A stretch of DNA of 64,000 nt from Burkholderiales bacterium (GCA_021287185.1 JAJTAZ010000005.1:62001-126000); one strand, 5' to 3'. Counted from the stretch's first letter, positions 50,629 through 62,389 are shown. A program made the numbers and translations. Notes: a model not told the origin generated them from the letters alone.

Positions 50629-50719
50629 CCTTTATAAAAAAATAAAGGCGTGTCATATCACCATCAAATTCGCTCGCAGAAATTGCCAGAACACCATTGA
50701 AAGGACTGTGCACGCCTTT
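50629..50719 (-). promoter_or_regulatory. nrdA leader with two mutually exclusive hairpins, possible RNA switch
   Basis: Read as nrdA mRNA: aaaggcgtg (50711-50719), 58 bases, cacgccttt (50644-50652) then a T-run: a 9-bp terminator-like hairpin. The same ccttt-containing segment can instead pair as cctttat...ataaagg (50642-50648 with 50629-50635), hiding the aaagg ribosome-binding site that sits 9 bases before the nrdA ATG. So one segment has two alternative partners. Function is inference. Confidence 0.5.
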
Positions 50720-50888
50720 GGGTCGAAGGCTTGCACAAAGACATCACGAGTAGGTATCTGACTGAGCATTGGTATGGTTCAATGCTTCACAGTTGCGCCA
50801 CAGTCCATGAATTTCACATGGTTCCCTACAAAAACAATTCGCATGTCGATGTGTTGGGCGACATCATAACAGAAACTGAAACAAAAAA

Positions 50889-51383
50889 TTAGCCCACGCC
50901 CAAATCCTTGACTGCTTGCATGACGATGTAGGTTGAGGTGTGGCGCACGTAGGGCAGACCCGAAATGCGCTCAGCAAGGATGTAGCGGTAGTTGTTCATA
51001 TCGCGGCTGCGCACCTTGAGCAAATAATCGAAGTTCGAGGCGACCATGTGGCATTCCTCGATTTCGGGGATTTGCTGCGCGGCTTGGTTGAACTCGCGCA
51101 AGGCCGCCGCGCTGGTGTTGTTCAAAGTCACTTGTACAAACGCCAAGTTCTCGCCAACGAGTTTGCCATTGTCCACAATCGCTGAGTAGTAGCGAATAAT
51201 GCCATCGTGCTGCAAACGCTCAACCCGTGCTTGTGTGGCGGTCGGCGATAGACCGATTTTTTCAGCCAAACGGGTGTTGGGGATGCGCGCATCGGTGCGC
51301 AGAATCTCAATAATTTGCGCATCGATTTTATCAATGCCGTTGAGCGGGATGTTGGTTTGACTGTTTTGAGTGATTTTTTGCAT
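50889..51383 (-). CDS. Lrp/AsnC family transcriptional regulator (PutR-like)
   Basis: 164 residues from ATG 51383 (ggag 6 bases upstream). N-terminal winged HTH (IDAQIIEILRTDARIPNTRLAEKIGLSPTATQARVERL region, positions about 20-60) and a C-terminal RAM ligand domain (AFVQVTLNN ... YRYILAERI). Divergent from putA, the place of the proline-responsive PutR in other Proteobacteria; proline activation is inference. An 8-bp inverted repeat lies in the shared gap. Confidence 0.88.
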   Translation of the reverse strand: MQKITQNSQTNIPLNGIDKIDAQIIEILRTDARIPNTRLAEKIGLSPTATQARVERLQHDGIIRYYSAIVDNGKLVGENLAFVQVTLNNTSAAALREFNQAAQQIPEIEECHMVASNFDYLLKVRSRDMNNYRYILAERISGLPYVRHTSTYIVMQAVKDLGVG

Positions 51384-51417
51384 GATATGCTCCAATATTT
51401 TATTCAATCATATATGA

Positions 51418-51449
51418 ATTCACTATTGATTTTTAATATTTTAGTGAAT
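51418..51449. promoter_or_regulatory. Putative operator in the lrp-putA gap
   Basis: attcacta (51418-51425) and tagtgaat (51442-51449), a perfect 8-bp inverted repeat with a 16-base A/T-rich spacer, in the gap between lrp and putA. Fits a dimeric Lrp-type binding site. Confidence 0.4.
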
Positions 51450-51498
51450 GTGTGGTTTAAAAAGCCATACACTTTGCTCATTCACACAGGAGCCAGAC

Positions 51499-54400
51499 AT
51501 GAACCCAAACGAAACTTTTTTTAATGTACAGCACGCAGATTTATCCTCAGAGGCGGCGATTGTGCGCGCACGGATTGCGCAACTCAATTGGTCTGAGGCC
51601 ACGCGTGCGCAAGTTGCTGAACACGCGGCCGAATTGGTCAACGCCGTGCGCCACATCCAATCACCGAGCTGGATGCAGGCGATGCTCACGCAGTATCAAT
51701 TGTCCAATCCTGAAGGTTTGGCTTTGATGAGTTTGGCGGAAGCGATTTTGCGCGTGCCCGATGTGAGCACACGCATGGCTTTGCTCGAAGACAAAGTGAG
51801 CGAGCGCAACTGGTCGGCGCATCAAAGCCAATCGGACAGCACCTTGGTCAACACGGCCACACGCGGATTGATGTTGCTCGAACAAGTATTGGATGAACAA
51901 CGCAGCGAAGGCGTGCTCGGTACGCTCAAAGGCTTGATTAAACGCGTCGGCGAGCCTGTGATTGACGCGATTTTGGCGCAGATTCTCAAGCAACTCGGTG
52001 GTCAATTCGTGTTGGGTCAGACCATGGATTTGGCGTTGAAACAAGCGCGGGTGTTGGAAGCAGAAGGCTACACCTATTCTTACGATATGCTCGGCGAAGG
52101 CGCGAAAACCCATGCCGATGCGCAACGCTATTGGCAGTCCTATCACGATGCGATTGTCAGCATTGGCGCGCGCTGTGTGCACGATGACATCGCGCAAAAT
52201 CCAGGGATTTCGATTAAATTGTCTGCTTTGCATCCACGCTATGAAGTGGCGCAGACCTCAACGGTTTTGAATGAACTCACGCCGCGGGTGCTTGAGTTGG
52301 CGCAATTGGCGGCAAAATTCAACATGGGTTTGAACATCGACGCGGAGGAAGCCGAGCGTTTGGAATTGTCTTTGCAGATTGTGCAGCAATTAATGGTGAA
52401 TGATGAACTGGCCGACTGGCATGGTTTGGGCGTGGTGGTGCAAGGCTACAATCCACGCGCATCAGAAGTGTTGGAACATTTGTACGCGTTGGCAAAACAA
52501 TACGATCGTCACATCATGGTGCGTTTGGTCAAAGGCGCGTATTGGGATGCGGAAATCAAACGGGCGCAGGTTTTGGGTTTGTCTGAGTTTCCTGTGCACA
52601 CGCGCAAAGCATTCACCGATGTTGCTTATATTGCCAATGCAAAACGTTTGTTGGGCATGAACGACAGAATTTACGCGCAGTTCGCCACCCACAATGCGCA
52701 CACGGTGTGTGCGGTATTGCGTTTGATTGCTGATTTGCCGACCTTGCCGCGTTATGAGTTTCAACGTTTGCACGGTATGGGCGAAGCACTGCACGAGGTG
52801 GCCAAACGCCAAAATTTTTATCGTTGCCGCATTTACGCACCCGTAGGCCAGCATCATGATTTGCTGTCGTACTTGGTGCGCCGCTTGCTCGAAAACGGCG
52901 CAAATGGCTCGTTTGTCCATCAAATTGCCGATGAAACCCTACCTGCCAGTGTGGTGGCACAAGACCCAATTGCGCGCGCGCAAGCATTGCTCGAAACCCC
53001 GAGTGACAGTCCTGTTCGTCCCGCCTCGGCGTTGTATGCCCATCGTGCCAATTCGCAGGGGTTTGATTTATCGAATTCCTTGACCTTGGCGCGTTTGCAA
53101 AATGAGCGCGACGAGTTTTGGCGCAGTCGCCCATCATCGGGGGCTTCGGATGCATCGATGCTGCTCAGTCACAACCCCGCAGTCAAAGACGAAATCGTGG
53201 GCGCAGTGCCTTTGACGCTTGCCGAGCAGATTCCCGCGATGAGCCGTGCGGCGCAAGAAGCGCAAGCCGCATGGCAGGCACGTTCGGTGGATGAGCGCGC
53301 CGATGTATTGAACAAAATCGCGCATTTGTACGAAGCGCACCACAGCGCGTTGATGGCTTTGCTCACACGTGAAGCAGGTAAATCGTGGTCAGATGCGGTG
53401 GCCGAGTTGCGTGAAGCGGTGGATTTTTGTTACTACTATGCTGGTCAAGCCCGCAGCCTCGCACCCAATCAAGCACGTGGTGTGGTGGTGTGTATTTCAC
53501 CATGGAATTTTCCGCTGGCGATTTTTACGGGACAAATCGTTGCCAACTTGGTCGTGGGCAATGCGGTGCTCGCCAAGCCTGCTGAACTCACACCACTGAT
53601 TGCCGACTATGCGGTGCGCTTGATGCACGAGGCAGGCGTGCCTGTTGAGGTGTTGCAACTGGCGCAAGGCAAGGGCAGTGAGATTGGTCAGGCTTTGGTC
53701 GCGCAAGCGAATATTGCGGGCGTGTGTTTCACAGGCTCATTACCGACTGCGCAACGCATCCACCAAACTTTGGCGCAACACGCCGCGCCCGATGCGCTGC
53801 TGATTGCCGAGACGGGCGGATTGAATGCAATGGTGGTGGACTCAACCGCATTGCCCGAACAAGCGGTGCGCGACATCATCGCCAGCGGTTTTCAAAGCGC
53901 GGGGCAGCGTTGCTCGGCCTTGCGTTTGCTGTACGTGCAAACCGATATTTACGACAAACTCATCACCATGCTCAAGGGTGCAATGGATACTTTGGTGATT
54001 GGCAATCCCGCAGATTTGTCCACCGATGTCTCGCCCGTGATTGATGCCACGGCACAAAATAAATTACTGGCGTACATCGAACAGAACCGTGCGCGCATGG
54101 TTCACCAAACCCCTGTGCCAAACGAGCACGCACAAAAGGGCTATTTTGTACCACCGACCTTGTTGCGGGTCAATCACATGGCGGATTTGGGCGAAGAGCA
54201 GTTCGGGCCGATTGTGCATGTCGCTACGTTTGAGGCGGGTGAATTGAATCAAGTGTTGGATGAAATCAATGCCTCGGGTTATGGGCTGACTTTGGGCGTG
54301 CACACCCGCATTGAACGCCGTGCCCATGAGGTTGCCGAGCGCGCGCATGTGGGCAATGTGTATGTCAACCGCAATCAAATCGGCGCGGTGGTCGGCGTGC

Positions 54401-54975
54401 AGCCGTTTGGTGGTTGTGGTTTGTCGGGTACAGGGCCCAAAGCAGGGGGTGCGTTGTACCTGCGCGCATTGAGTCGAAGCGAACAAAACGCTGAACAAAT
54501 CGCCCAAAACTTGCCGTGGCAAGCCCAATTATTGGACAGCCCAACGGGTGAGTCCAATGCCTATCGGGTGCAAGGGCGTGGACGGGTATTGTGTTTGGGG
54601 CCGACAGTGGAAGATGTGCGCACACAAATTCTGACTGCCAGCGCAACCCACAACCATGCGATTGTGCCGCATTTGTTGCTTGAGCAAACCTTGTATCGAC
54701 ATCCAGAATTGACCGAGCACACGCACAGCGCGATTGAGTTGTCCGATACCAGTGTGCCTGATTTTTATGATTTTGATGTGGTGGCGTATTTTGCACCGAG
54801 TACCGATGATGCGCGCGCGCGGGAAATTCGCGTGAATTTGGCGAACCATGCGGGTGCCATCATTCCACTGGTGACCGATGCGCACAGCATCCATGAATGG
54901 GTGCACGAGTTCCATGTGTGCACCGATACCACTGCGGCGGGCGGCAATGCGGAATTGTTGGCGCACAGCGTGTAA
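51499..54975 (+). CDS. putA: Bifunctional proline dehydrogenase / P5C dehydrogenase
   Basis: Oxidises proline to glutamate; FAD PRODH and NAD ALDH modules. 1158 residues from ATG 51499 (aggag upstream). PRODH part about 120-470 ([23 protein letters not shown]), ALDH part about 540-1010: [27 protein letters not shown], and the catalytic Cys in [10 protein letters not shown]. No N-terminal ribbon-helix-helix domain, so it is not self-regulating; the adjacent Lrp gene fits that role. The C-terminal extension of about 150 residues after the ALDH core marks a type B PutA. Confidence 0.96.
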   Translation: MNPNETFFNVQHADLSSEAAIVRARIAQLNWSEATRAQVAEHAAELVNAVRHIQSPSWMQAMLTQYQLSNPEGLALMSLAEAILRVPDVSTRMALLEDKVSERNWSAHQSQSDSTLVNTATRGLMLLEQVLDEQRSEGVLGTLKGLIKRVGEPVIDAILAQILKQLGGQFVLGQTMDLALKQARVLEAEGYTYSYDMLGEGAKTHADAQRYWQSYHDAIVSIGARCVHDDIAQNPGISIKLSALHPRYEVAQTSTVLNELTPRVLELAQLAAKFNMGLNIDAEEAERLELSLQIVQQLMVNDELADWHGLGVVVQGYNPRASEVLEHLYALAKQYDRHIMVRLVKGAYWDAEIKRAQVLGLSEFPVHTRKAFTDVAYIANAKRLLGMNDRIYAQFATHNAHTVCAVLRLIADLPTLPRYEFQRLHGMGEALHEVAKRQNFYRCRIYAPVGQHHDLLSYLVRRLLENGANGSFVHQIADETLPASVVAQDPIARAQALLETPSDSPVRPASALYAHRANSQGFDLSNSLTLARLQNERDEFWRSRPSSGASDASMLLSHNPAVKDEIVGAVPLTLAEQIPAMSRAAQEAQAAWQARSVDERADVLNKIAHLYEAHHSALMALLTREAGKSWSDAVAELREAVDFCYYYAGQARSLAPNQARGVVVCISPWNFPLAIFTGQIVANLVVGNAVLAKPAELTPLIADYAVRLMHEAGVPVEVLQLAQGKGSEIGQALVAQANIAGVCFTGSLPTAQRIHQTLAQHAAPDALLIAETGGLNAMVVDSTALPEQAVRDIIASGFQSAGQRCSALRLLYVQTDIYDKLITMLKGAMDTLVIGNPADLSTDVSPVIDATAQNKLLAYIEQNRARMVHQTPVPNEHAQKGYFVPPTLLRVNHMADLGEEQFGPIVHVATFEAGELNQVLDEINASGYGLTLGVHTRIERRAHEVAERAHVGNVYVNRNQIGAVVGVQPFGGCGLSGTGPKAGGALYLRALSRSEQNAEQIAQNLPWQAQLLDSPTGESNAYRVQGRGRVLCLGPTVEDVRTQILTASATHNHAIVPHLLLEQTLYRHPELTEHTHSAIELSDTSVPDFYDFDVVAYFAPSTDDARAREIRVNLANHAGAIIPLVTDAHSIHEWVHEFHVCTDTTAAGGNAELLAHSV

Positions 54976-54993
54976 CTAAACGCCCTGCTTACT

Positions 54994-55794
54994 CTACAAA
55001 GTTTGTGCCATGCAGCACGGGCAGGGCTTGCCGTCTTTGAACACCATGAACTCGTGTTCGCCCATTTTGTGCCAGACTTCGTCATCGGTCAGCGGTTGCG
55101 TGGCAATCACCGCAACGCGGTCATCGACAGTGGTGTGTTCGCTAAAATCAATCATCACATCGGCATCCATGAGGTGCGCGGTGGTGAAAGGGTATTCACG
55201 CACGATATAGTATAGGTTGGTGGAGCAATGCGCCCAGAGGGCTTGACCATTGGACAAACAAAAATTAAACGTACCGTGTGCCGCAATCGTGGGGACGATT
55301 TCGGACAAGGTCTTAGAAATCTCTGCAATGCTGGGCGGGTTTTGTGCATTGGCTTGCGGATGGGCATCGCGTAATTTTTGTAGCAGCGCGCAAAACGCCA
55401 TTTCGCTGTCGGTCGAACCAACAGGCTGATAGATACTGCGAAAATCGTGGGTAAAATCAACCAAATTGCCGTTGTGCGCAAATACCCAATGCCGCCCCCA
55501 CAACTCACGCACGAAGGGGTGGCAGTTTTCTAAATTCACATCGCCTTGGGTGGCTTTGCGTATGTGGGCAATCACATTGAGCGACTTAATCGGATACGAG
55601 CGCACCAAATCGGCCACGGGTGATTGAATTGAAGGCGCGCTGTCGATGAGCAGGCGGCAGGCGCGGTCTTCAAAAAACGCAATGCCCCAACCATCCGAAT
55701 GATGATCGGTCATGCCGCCACGTTTGGCAAAGCCTTCAAACGAGAACACAATGTCGGTCGGTGTGTTGCAATTCATCCCCAATAATTGGCACAT
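54994..55794 (-). CDS. Class II glutamine amidotransferase (YafJ-like)
   Basis: 266 residues. The nucleophile is Cys2 (MCQLLGMN), exposed after Met removal; other motifs are [22 protein letters not shown] and FAHNGNL. N-terminal nucleophile hydrolase fold. The protein and product it modifies are unknown. It converges on putA with an 18-base gap and ends close to pyrC's leader. Confidence 0.9.
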   Translation of the reverse strand: MCQLLGMNCNTPTDIVFSFEGFAKRGGMTDHHSDGWGIAFFEDRACRLLIDSAPSIQSPVADLVRSYPIKSLNVIAHIRKATQGDVNLENCHPFVRELWGRHWVFAHNGNLVDFTHDFRSIYQPVGSTDSEMAFCALLQKLRDAHPQANAQNPPSIAEISKTLSEIVPTIAAHGTFNFCLSNGQALWAHCSTNLYYIVREYPFTTAHLMDADVMIDFSEHTTVDDRVAVIATQPLTDDEVWHKMGEHEFMVFKDGKPCPCCMAQTL

Positions 55795-55922
55795 GCTTTT
55801 CTCTACTTCCTCAATTTCAATCCGCAGGAACGATTTCGTCCCTTTGCGGTGGTAATTCCCTTAAAATAGCGTTCAATTCTAACTCAAACCTTTGCACCCG
55901 CATGGTTTTTTTCGGCACATTT

Positions 55923-56969
55923 ATGAACTCAATTGAACTGATTGCACCAGACGACTGGCACATCCATTTGCGCGATGAGGCGGCATTGCGCGTGACCGTT
56001 CCCCACGCCGCGCGACAATTTGCGCGCGCGATTGTCATGCCGAATTTAAAACCGCCTGTCACCACAGCGGCGCAAGCGCGCGCGTATGCGCAGCGTATCT
56101 TGGCACACGTGCCAGAAGGCGTAAATTTTCAACCCTTGATGACTTTATACTTGACCGATAACACCAGCGCGCAGGACATTCAAGATGCGGTCAATGATGG
56201 TTGGGTTAAGGCAGTCAAGCTCTACCCCGCAGGTGCGACCACCAACTCCGATGCAGGGGTCACCGATTTGGCACATTGCGCAGGGGCGTTGGAAAAAATG
56301 CAGGCGTTGGGGTTGCCTTTATTGGTGCACGGCGAGGTGACCGATGCGCAAATTGATATTTTTGACCGCGAAGCGGTGTTTATCGAGCGCGTGCTCAAAC
56401 CGTTGCGTGCGCAATATCCTAAGTTAAAAATCGTGATGGAGCACATCACCACGGCGCAGGCGGCTGAGTATGTGGCGCAGGCGGATGAATTCACCGCAGC
56501 TACCATCACCGCACATCATTTATTGTATAACCGCAATGCGATGTTGGTCGGTGGGATACGTCCGCATTACTATTGTTTGCCAATTTTAAAACGTGAGACC
56601 CATCGTCAAGCCTTGCTCAAGGCGGCGACTTCCGACAGCGGTAAATTTTTCTTAGGTACCGACAGCGCGCCCCATGCGCAGCACACCAAAGAAACAGCCT
56701 GTGGTTGCGCGGGTTGTTACACGGCGTCTCACGCTTTGGAATTATATGCCACAGCGTTTGCCAGCGTGGATGCTTTGGATAAATTAGAAGCGTTTGCCAG
56801 CATCAACGGTGCACGCTTTTATGGTTTGCCCGTTAACACACGCAAGGTACGTTTGAATGCGCTTGCTCAAACAGTGCCTGCGGCATTTGCGTATTTACAA
56901 GCCGATCAATTGGTGCCATTGAATGCTGGCGAAACGTTGGCTTGGACTTTTGAGGGTGAACTCAGTTGA
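55923..56969 (+). CDS. pyrC: Dihydroorotase
   Basis: Cyclises carbamoyl-aspartate in pyrimidine synthesis. 348 residues, as in E. coli PyrC. Zn ligands His13/His15 (DDWHIHLRD), carbamylated Lys in [18 protein letters not shown] and the C-terminal GTDSAPHA motif. ATG 55923 is chosen; the frame extends upstream to 55761 without conservation. The stop overlaps the next gene's start. Confidence 0.97.
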   Translation: MNSIELIAPDDWHIHLRDEAALRVTVPHAARQFARAIVMPNLKPPVTTAAQARAYAQRILAHVPEGVNFQPLMTLYLTDNTSAQDIQDAVNDGWVKAVKLYPAGATTNSDAGVTDLAHCAGALEKMQALGLPLLVHGEVTDAQIDIFDREAVFIERVLKPLRAQYPKLKIVMEHITTAQAAEYVAQADEFTAATITAHHLLYNRNAMLVGGIRPHYYCLPILKRETHRQALLKAATSDSGKFFLGTDSAPHAQHTKETACGCAGCYTASHALELYATAFASVDALDKLEAFASINGARFYGLPVNTRKVRLNALAQTVPAAFAYLQADQLVPLNAGETLAWTFEGELS

Positions 56970-57151
56970 TGCCGTATCGATTGTGGCTGGTCTGTTTGGC
57001 AACAGCCTTGTTGACGGGCTGTGCGGTGCTTGCGGTTGCTGATGGAGCTGCTTCACTCGCTGTGGGCGTGGTTAAAACCACGGTGAAAGTGGCCGGTGCG
57101 GTGGTTGACGCGGCCATTCCTGATGCAAAGGTGGGCAAAGATTCAGAGTAG
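56969..57151 (+). CDS. Small predicted lipoprotein
   Basis: 60 residues. Lipobox LLTGC gives a lipidated Cys near residue 18; the mature part is short, Ala/Val-rich (VVKTTVKVAGAVVDAAIP) and ends in a charged tail. It resembles short Ala/Val-rich lipoproteins (NF038104-like). ATG 56969 overlaps the pyrC stop TGA, so translation is coupled. Function unknown. Confidence 0.65.
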   Translation: MPYRLWLVCLATALLTGCAVLAVADGAASLAVGVVKTTVKVAGAVVDAAIPDAKVGKDSE

Positions 57152-57186
57152 TCATTTCAACGACTCGAATTGACAAAGGTTGGGTT

Positions 57187-58086
57187 ATGAACACACAGTC
57201 ATCTACGATGGCACTCAGTGCCGCAGATGTGAGCAAACTCTCGTGGAGTGCGCCGTGGTTGACGCACCTCGGTGCGCGGTTTGCACGTGGCACACCCAAG
57301 CTGTGGTCATCGAGTATGGACACGCGCTCGGCCTTGAATTTTGCAGTGGCGATTTTGCGTGCACATGGTTTGCCGATGAAAACAGGCTTGGGAAAAAAGC
57401 TCAAATTTATTCCACAAGACGATTTGCCCCGTGCGCGAGCGTATGAGGAGCACATCGCGCTCACAGGCGGCGTACCCACGCGTTTGAACCTACATGATTT
57501 TTTCAATGCCTGTGTGTGGCTGACCTTTCCACTGACCAAAGCCGTGCTCAATGCTCGTCAATACGAGCAAATTCAAGCGCATGGGGTACAAGACAAACGC
57601 GGTATGGCGCGCGATGCTTTGACCTTGTTTGATGAAAACGCTGCAATTTTGGTCACCAGCAACACACAGATTGCCGACGCATTGCGACACTTTGATTGGC
57701 AAAACGCCTTGGTCGCAACACGTGATTTATGGGACGATCCATTTAACCCACATCCGCAAGCGCGCGCAGCAGTGTATTTAATCGGTCATGCTTTAATGGA
57801 TAAATTGATCGAACCTCGTAAAGACATGTGCGCGCATACATGGGTGGTGTTGGTTAAAGACGAGTGGTTTGGCATGAATTTGGTGGCGCGGATGGCGGAT
57901 TTGGATACGCGTTTATCCACACAACTGAAACACCACAATTTTCACACCCGTGATTTTTGTCCGTTGCCGATTTTGGGGGTTCCTTATTTTTGGCAAGACA
58001 ATCGCGATGCCGCGTTTTATAATGACGCGACCGTTTTTCGCGCCGGCCGTATGCGCAAACTAAATCCATCCAACAACCACACATAA
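57187..58086 (+). CDS. DUF3025 family protein
   Basis: 299 residues. Recognised from the long conserved middle (FFNACVWLTFPLTKAVLN, DALTLFDENAAILV, NPHPQARAAVYLIGHALMDKL and FCPLPILGVPYFW). No known activity. Soluble. aaagg ribosome-binding site 7 bases upstream. argJ follows 18 bases later. Confidence 0.85.
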   Translation: MNTQSSTMALSAADVSKLSWSAPWLTHLGARFARGTPKLWSSSMDTRSALNFAVAILRAHGLPMKTGLGKKLKFIPQDDLPRARAYEEHIALTGGVPTRLNLHDFFNACVWLTFPLTKAVLNARQYEQIQAHGVQDKRGMARDALTLFDENAAILVTSNTQIADALRHFDWQNALVATRDLWDDPFNPHPQARAAVYLIGHALMDKLIEPRKDMCAHTWVVLVKDEWFGMNLVARMADLDTRLSTQLKHHNFHTRDFCPLPILGVPYFWQDNRDAAFYNDATVFRAGRMRKLNPSNNHT

Positions 58087-58104
58087 AACCACAGGGACAT
58101 TTTA

Positions 58105-59328
58105 ATGGCTGTCAACTTTCCACCCATCAGCGCAGATCAACTCAAGCCCGTTGCAGGCATTCAACTTGGCTACGCACAAGCAGGGATACGCAAAGCTGAC
58201 CGCAAAGACATGCTGGTCATCACCGTTCCCGAAGGTGCGAGTGTATCTGGGGTATTTACCCAAAATGCTTTTTGTGCTGCACCAGTACATGTGTGTAAAC
58301 GTCATTTGGCACTGAACCACGGCATTCGCGCGTTGGTTGTGAATACAGGCTGCGCCAATGCGGGTACGGGTGTGCAAGGGATGGAGGACGCACAAAAAAC
58401 CTGTGCTGAATTGGCCCAACGCTTGAACCTTAAAGACAGCCAAATTTTACCGTTCTCAACAGGCGTGATACTTGAAAACCTACCAATGGATCGATTGATT
58501 GCAGGTTTAAACCCTGCAATTAAAAATCTGACTAAGGACAATTGGCTCAATGCCGCGCAAGCGATTATGACCACAGACACCTTACCCAAAGCGGTCAGCC
58601 GTCAGATACAAATTAAAGGGCAAACCATCACCCTCACAGGCATTTCCAAAGGTGCTGGCATGATTAAACCCAATATGGCGACCATGCTTGGGTTTATTGC
58701 GACCGATGTGGGCATTGCGCAAAAAGACTTGGATGTGCTCATGCGTCAAGTAGCCGATCAGTCGTTTAACTGCATCACCATTGACGGTGACACATCAACC
58801 AATGACTCGTTTATTGTCATGGCCAGCGGTGCCAGTCAGGTGTATATCGCACCGAGCCAACCTGAGTACGCTGTTTTCGTTCAGGCACTCACGGAAGTGG
58901 CACAGGAGCTCGCACAGCTCATCGTGCGCGATGGCGAAGGCGCGACCAAATTCATCAGCATCGTGGTTGAAAATGCCCGTGATGAGGCGGAGGCAAAAAC
59001 CGTGGCCTACAGTGTGGCGCATTCGCCCTTGGTCAAAACCGCTTTTTTTGCTTCAGACCCGAACTTAGGACGCATCCTCGCTGCGATTGGCTATGCCAAT
59101 GTGGCGGACTTGGATGTGAACGCGATTGATGTGTATTTGGATGATGTCCATGTCGCGACCGCAGGCGGGCGACACCCTGAGTACACCGAGGCTGCGGGAC
59201 AAGCGGTGATGAATCAAGCGGAAATCACTGTGCGCATTGCACTGAATCGTGGTGATGCCCATGCCACGGTGTGGACGTGTGATTTATCACACGAATATGT
59301 GAGCATCAATGCGGACTATCGCAGTTAA
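58105..59328 (+). CDS. argJ: Ornithine acetyltransferase / amino-acid acetyltransferase proenzyme
   Basis: Recycles the acetyl group in arginine synthesis. 407 residues. Self-cleaves before Thr193 (MATMLGF; A192/T193) to alpha and beta subunits. [18 protein letters not shown] motif near residue 315 and the C-terminal [11 protein letters not shown] are diagnostic. Downstream a secreted orphan starts 3 bases after the stop. Confidence 0.97.
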   Translation: MAVNFPPISADQLKPVAGIQLGYAQAGIRKADRKDMLVITVPEGASVSGVFTQNAFCAAPVHVCKRHLALNHGIRALVVNTGCANAGTGVQGMEDAQKTCAELAQRLNLKDSQILPFSTGVILENLPMDRLIAGLNPAIKNLTKDNWLNAAQAIMTTDTLPKAVSRQIQIKGQTITLTGISKGAGMIKPNMATMLGFIATDVGIAQKDLDVLMRQVADQSFNCITIDGDTSTNDSFIVMASGASQVYIAPSQPEYAVFVQALTEVAQELAQLIVRDGEGATKFISIVVENARDEAEAKTVAYSVAHSPLVKTAFFASDPNLGRILAAIGYANVADLDVNAIDVYLDDVHVATAGGRHPEYTEAAGQAVMNQAEITVRIALNRGDAHATVWTCDLSHEYVSINADYRS

Positions 59329-59331
59329 GGT

Positions 59332-59751
59332 ATGACAGGACGTTCTATAACTGTGATGTTATTGCTCACAGGCGTGCTGTTTGCTTCATCAGCTCGCGCA
59401 TCATACATTGAGAGTTGTCAGTTAAAGGGGCGCGTTGTATCCAAGCCAGTAACCTTGCGTATTTATTTTATGAATGAACAAGGTTTAGAGGTTGAGCGCG
59501 AAGAAACCAGTTTTCAGTTCAAAGTTATCAAGTCGATGATTAGTGGACGTGCTGACAGCGGGTGCAAAAATTTTTTGGGTCAAACCGTCGATGTTGTACT
59601 CAATGGCGGGTTTGCTGTAGTTAAGCAAATTAAAATCAAACAAATATTAACACTGAATTATTTCGCAAAAGATAATGAAAACACTTCTATGAGGGGTTTT
59701 TTTACCTTACCTAATTTGGTAGAACCGTTTATTGCTCCAAAAAATGATTGA
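59332..59751 (+). CDS. Predicted secreted protein of unknown function
   Basis: 139 residues, not recognised. Sec signal peptide of about 24 residues (VMLLLTGVLFASSARA, cleavage before SYIESC). The mature part has Cys in ESCQ and GCKNF (possible disulfide) and a Gly/Val-rich strand region. It starts 3 bases after argJ, so it is probably cotranslated. Confidence 0.65.
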   Translation: MTGRSITVMLLLTGVLFASSARASYIESCQLKGRVVSKPVTLRIYFMNEQGLEVEREETSFQFKVIKSMISGRADSGCKNFLGQTVDVVLNGGFAVVKQIKIKQILTLNYFAKDNENTSMRGFFTLPNLVEPFIAPKND

Positions 59752-59764
59752 GCATTCAATGAGA

Positions 59765-59803
59765 CTTGGCCTCAATTTTCAATCGAGACCAAGCGTTTGT
59801 TTA
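59765..59803. terminator. Putative terminator between the secreted orphan and clpB
   Basis: Stem cttggcctc (59765-59773) / gagaccaag (59785-59793), one mismatch, 11-base loop, T-rich afterwards on the plus strand. Convergent genes on both sides. Confidence 0.4.
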
Positions 59804-62389
59804 TTATTCAAATACAAATTGCCCATCGCGATAATCGACATTGACCACCGAGTTTGGTCCATACTGTCCCGCCAAAATCGCTCGTGCCAATGGGTTCTCG
59901 ATGTATTGGCTGATGGCGCGTTTGAGTGGACGTGCACCATACGCAGGGTCAAACCCTTCTTTGGCAATCGCAGCCACAGCGGCATCGGATACATTTAAGG
60001 TCATTTCTTGCTCAATCAAACGCTGTGCCAAACGTTGTAATTGAATTTTTGCAATGCCTTGAATGTTCTCTGCGCTCAAGCCATGGAACACCACCACTTC
60101 ATCAATGCGGTTAACGAACTCTGGACGGAAATAGTGTTTGACTTCCTCCATCACCGCAATGGTAATCGCATCATCGGGCGTACCTGCTTCTGCAAGGCGC
60201 GCAATTTCGCTTGAACCCAGATTCGAAGTCATGACCATCACGGTGTTTTTAAAGTCCACCGTGCGACCTTGACCATCGGTCATGCGTCCATCGTCCAATG
60301 CTTGTAGCAAGACGTTGAACACATCGGGATGGGCTTTTTCGACCTCATCAAACAAAATCACGCTGTAGGGCTTGCGGCGCACTTGTTCGGTGAGATAGCC
60401 ACCCGCTTCATAACCGACGTACCCTGGGGGCGCGCCAATGAGTCGTGCGACCGAATGTTTCTCCATGTACTCAGACATGTCAATCCGAATCAAATGGTCT
60501 TCGGAGTCAAACAAAAACTGCGCCAAAGCTTTGCACAATTCGGTTTTACCCACGCCGGTTGAACCGAGGAATAGGAATGAGCCGTAGGGTTTGTTCGGGT
60601 CTGACAAACCTGCGCGCGAACGGGTGATGACATCGGCGACTTTTTCCACTGCCTCGTCCTGACCGACCACACGTTGGTGCAAATGGGCTGCCATGGCGAG
60701 CAGTTTTTCGCGCTCGCCTTGCAGCATTTTAGACACTGGAATGCCCGTGGCGCGACTGACCACTTCGGCAATTTCATCCACACCGACTTGGGTTTTTAAC
60801 AGGCGCGGTTTGTCCTGCGCGCTTTGCTCGGCTTGCTCGGTTTTTGCCAATTGCTGTTCCAACTCAGGCAATTTGCCGTATTGAATTTCTGCAACTTTAT
60901 CGAGTTTGCCTTGGCGTTGTAGTTCAGTCATTTCGCCACGCAGCGCATCAATTTGCTCTTTGATGTGCGCGCTGCCTTGCGCTTGCGATTTTTCGGTGCG
61001 CCAGACTTCTTCGAGTTCTGCCAGTTCTTTTTCTAAATCTTTGATTTCAGATTCAATAATACCCAAGCGTGCTTTAGAGGCATCGTCTTTTTCTCGTTTG
61101 ACTGCTTCGCGTTCAATTTTCAACTGAATCAAACGGCGATCAAGTTTGTCCAAAACCTCAGGTTTGGAATCAATTTCAATCTTGATGCGTGCCGCTGCCT
61201 CATCAATCAAGTCAATCGCTTTATCGGGCAAAAAACGGTCAGTGATGTAACGGTGCGACAAGGTCGCCGCCGCCACAATCGCAGGATCGGTAATCTCAAC
61301 GCCGTGATGCACCTCGTATTTTTCTTGCAAGCCGCGCAAAATCGCAATCGTTGATTCCACGCTCGGCTCTTCGACCAACACTTTTTGGAAACGACGCTCA
61401 AGCGCGGCATCTTTTTCGAGTGATTCGCGGTATTCGTTCAAGGTGGTTGCGCCAATGCAATGCAAATCGCCACGCGCCAAAGCGGGCTTGAGCATATTGC
61501 CTGCGTCAATCGAGCCTTCGGCTTTACCCGCACCGACCATCGTATGAATTTCATCGATGAACATGATGGTTTGCCCCGCGTCTTGCTCGACTTCGTTGAG
61601 CACCGCTTTTAAACGCTCTTCAAAATCACCACGGTATTTCGCACCTGCCAGCAAGGCCGCCATGTCGAGCACCAAAATGCGTTTGTTTTGCAGGCTATCG
61701 GGCACTTCGCCATTGACGATGCGTTGCGCCAAACCCTCCACAATCGCGGTTTTACCCACGCCGGGCTCGCCAATCAACACAGGGTTGTTTTTACTGCGGC
61801 GTTGCAAAATTTGAATCGTGCGGCGAATTTCGTCATCGCGCCCAATCACAGGGTCGAGTTTGCCCTCACGCGCGCGCGCGGTCAGGTCTAAGGTATATTT
61901 TTTCAACGCTTCACGCGTGTTTTCAGCATTTGGATTATCCACATTTTTCCCCTTACGGATACTTTCAATCGCGGCGAGCAAGGTTTTTTCATTCAAGCCC
62001 AAGCCATTTAAGGATTTTTTCAATGAGTGGCGACTTTTGTCATCGACCAACGCGAGCAAAAACATCTCCGAAGCGACATAGCTGTCGCCATAGGTCTGCG
62101 CGTGCCGCTCTGCTCGGTCAACGGTTTGTACCAGTTCTGACGAGAGCATCGGCAGCCCCGATTCGGCCACGGTCGGTAAATTCGCCAAAGCCTCTTTGAG
62201 GATGGCGCGCACGCGCGCCAAATCAACGCCCGCGTAACGCAATAGGGCAGGCACACTGCTGTCTAAATCTTCGACCATGGCCGAGAGTACGTGCGCCGCA
62301 TCAATCGATGCATTGGATTGTTCAGACGCGAGCGATTGCGCGCGCTGCAAGGCAGTTTGAAAACTGCTGGTGAGTTTTTCTAAATTCAT
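59804..62389 (-). CDS. clpB: ClpB disaggregase (Hsp100)
   Basis: 861 residues, normal length. N-domain, NBD1 with Walker [11 protein letters not shown] near 203, coiled-coil M domain (about 400-530) for DnaK contact, NBD2 with Walker [11 protein letters not shown] near 605, and the C-terminal domain. Rescues aggregated proteins with DnaK. No clear heat-shock promoter recognised upstream. Confidence 0.97.
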   Translation of the reverse strand: MNLEKLTSSFQTALQRAQSLASEQSNASIDAAHVLSAMVEDLDSSVPALLRYAGVDLARVRAILKEALANLPTVAESGLPMLSSELVQTVDRAERHAQTYGDSYVASEMFLLALVDDKSRHSLKKSLNGLGLNEKTLLAAIESIRKGKNVDNPNAENTREALKKYTLDLTARAREGKLDPVIGRDDEIRRTIQILQRRSKNNPVLIGEPGVGKTAIVEGLAQRIVNGEVPDSLQNKRILVLDMAALLAGAKYRGDFEERLKAVLNEVEQDAGQTIMFIDEIHTMVGAGKAEGSIDAGNMLKPALARGDLHCIGATTLNEYRESLEKDAALERRFQKVLVEEPSVESTIAILRGLQEKYEVHHGVEITDPAIVAAATLSHRYITDRFLPDKAIDLIDEAAARIKIEIDSKPEVLDKLDRRLIQLKIEREAVKREKDDASKARLGIIESEIKDLEKELAELEEVWRTEKSQAQGSAHIKEQIDALRGEMTELQRQGKLDKVAEIQYGKLPELEQQLAKTEQAEQSAQDKPRLLKTQVGVDEIAEVVSRATGIPVSKMLQGEREKLLAMAAHLHQRVVGQDEAVEKVADVITRSRAGLSDPNKPYGSFLFLGSTGVGKTELCKALAQFLFDSEDHLIRIDMSEYMEKHSVARLIGAPPGYVGYEAGGYLTEQVRRKPYSVILFDEVEKAHPDVFNVLLQALDDGRMTDGQGRTVDFKNTVMVMTSNLGSSEIARLAEAGTPDDAITIAVMEEVKHYFRPEFVNRIDEVVVFHGLSAENIQGIAKIQLQRLAQRLIEQEMTLNVSDAAVAAIAKEGFDPAYGARPLKRAISQYIENPLARAILAGQYGPNSVVNVDYRDGQFVFE

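Noticed and set aside
50620..50888. NrdR box upstream of nrdA
   Set aside because: No pair of sequences close enough to the NrdR consensus was found.
55761..55922. Upstream extension of pyrC
   Set aside because: Not conserved; ATG 55923 gives the family's usual 348 residues and the metal-binding start.
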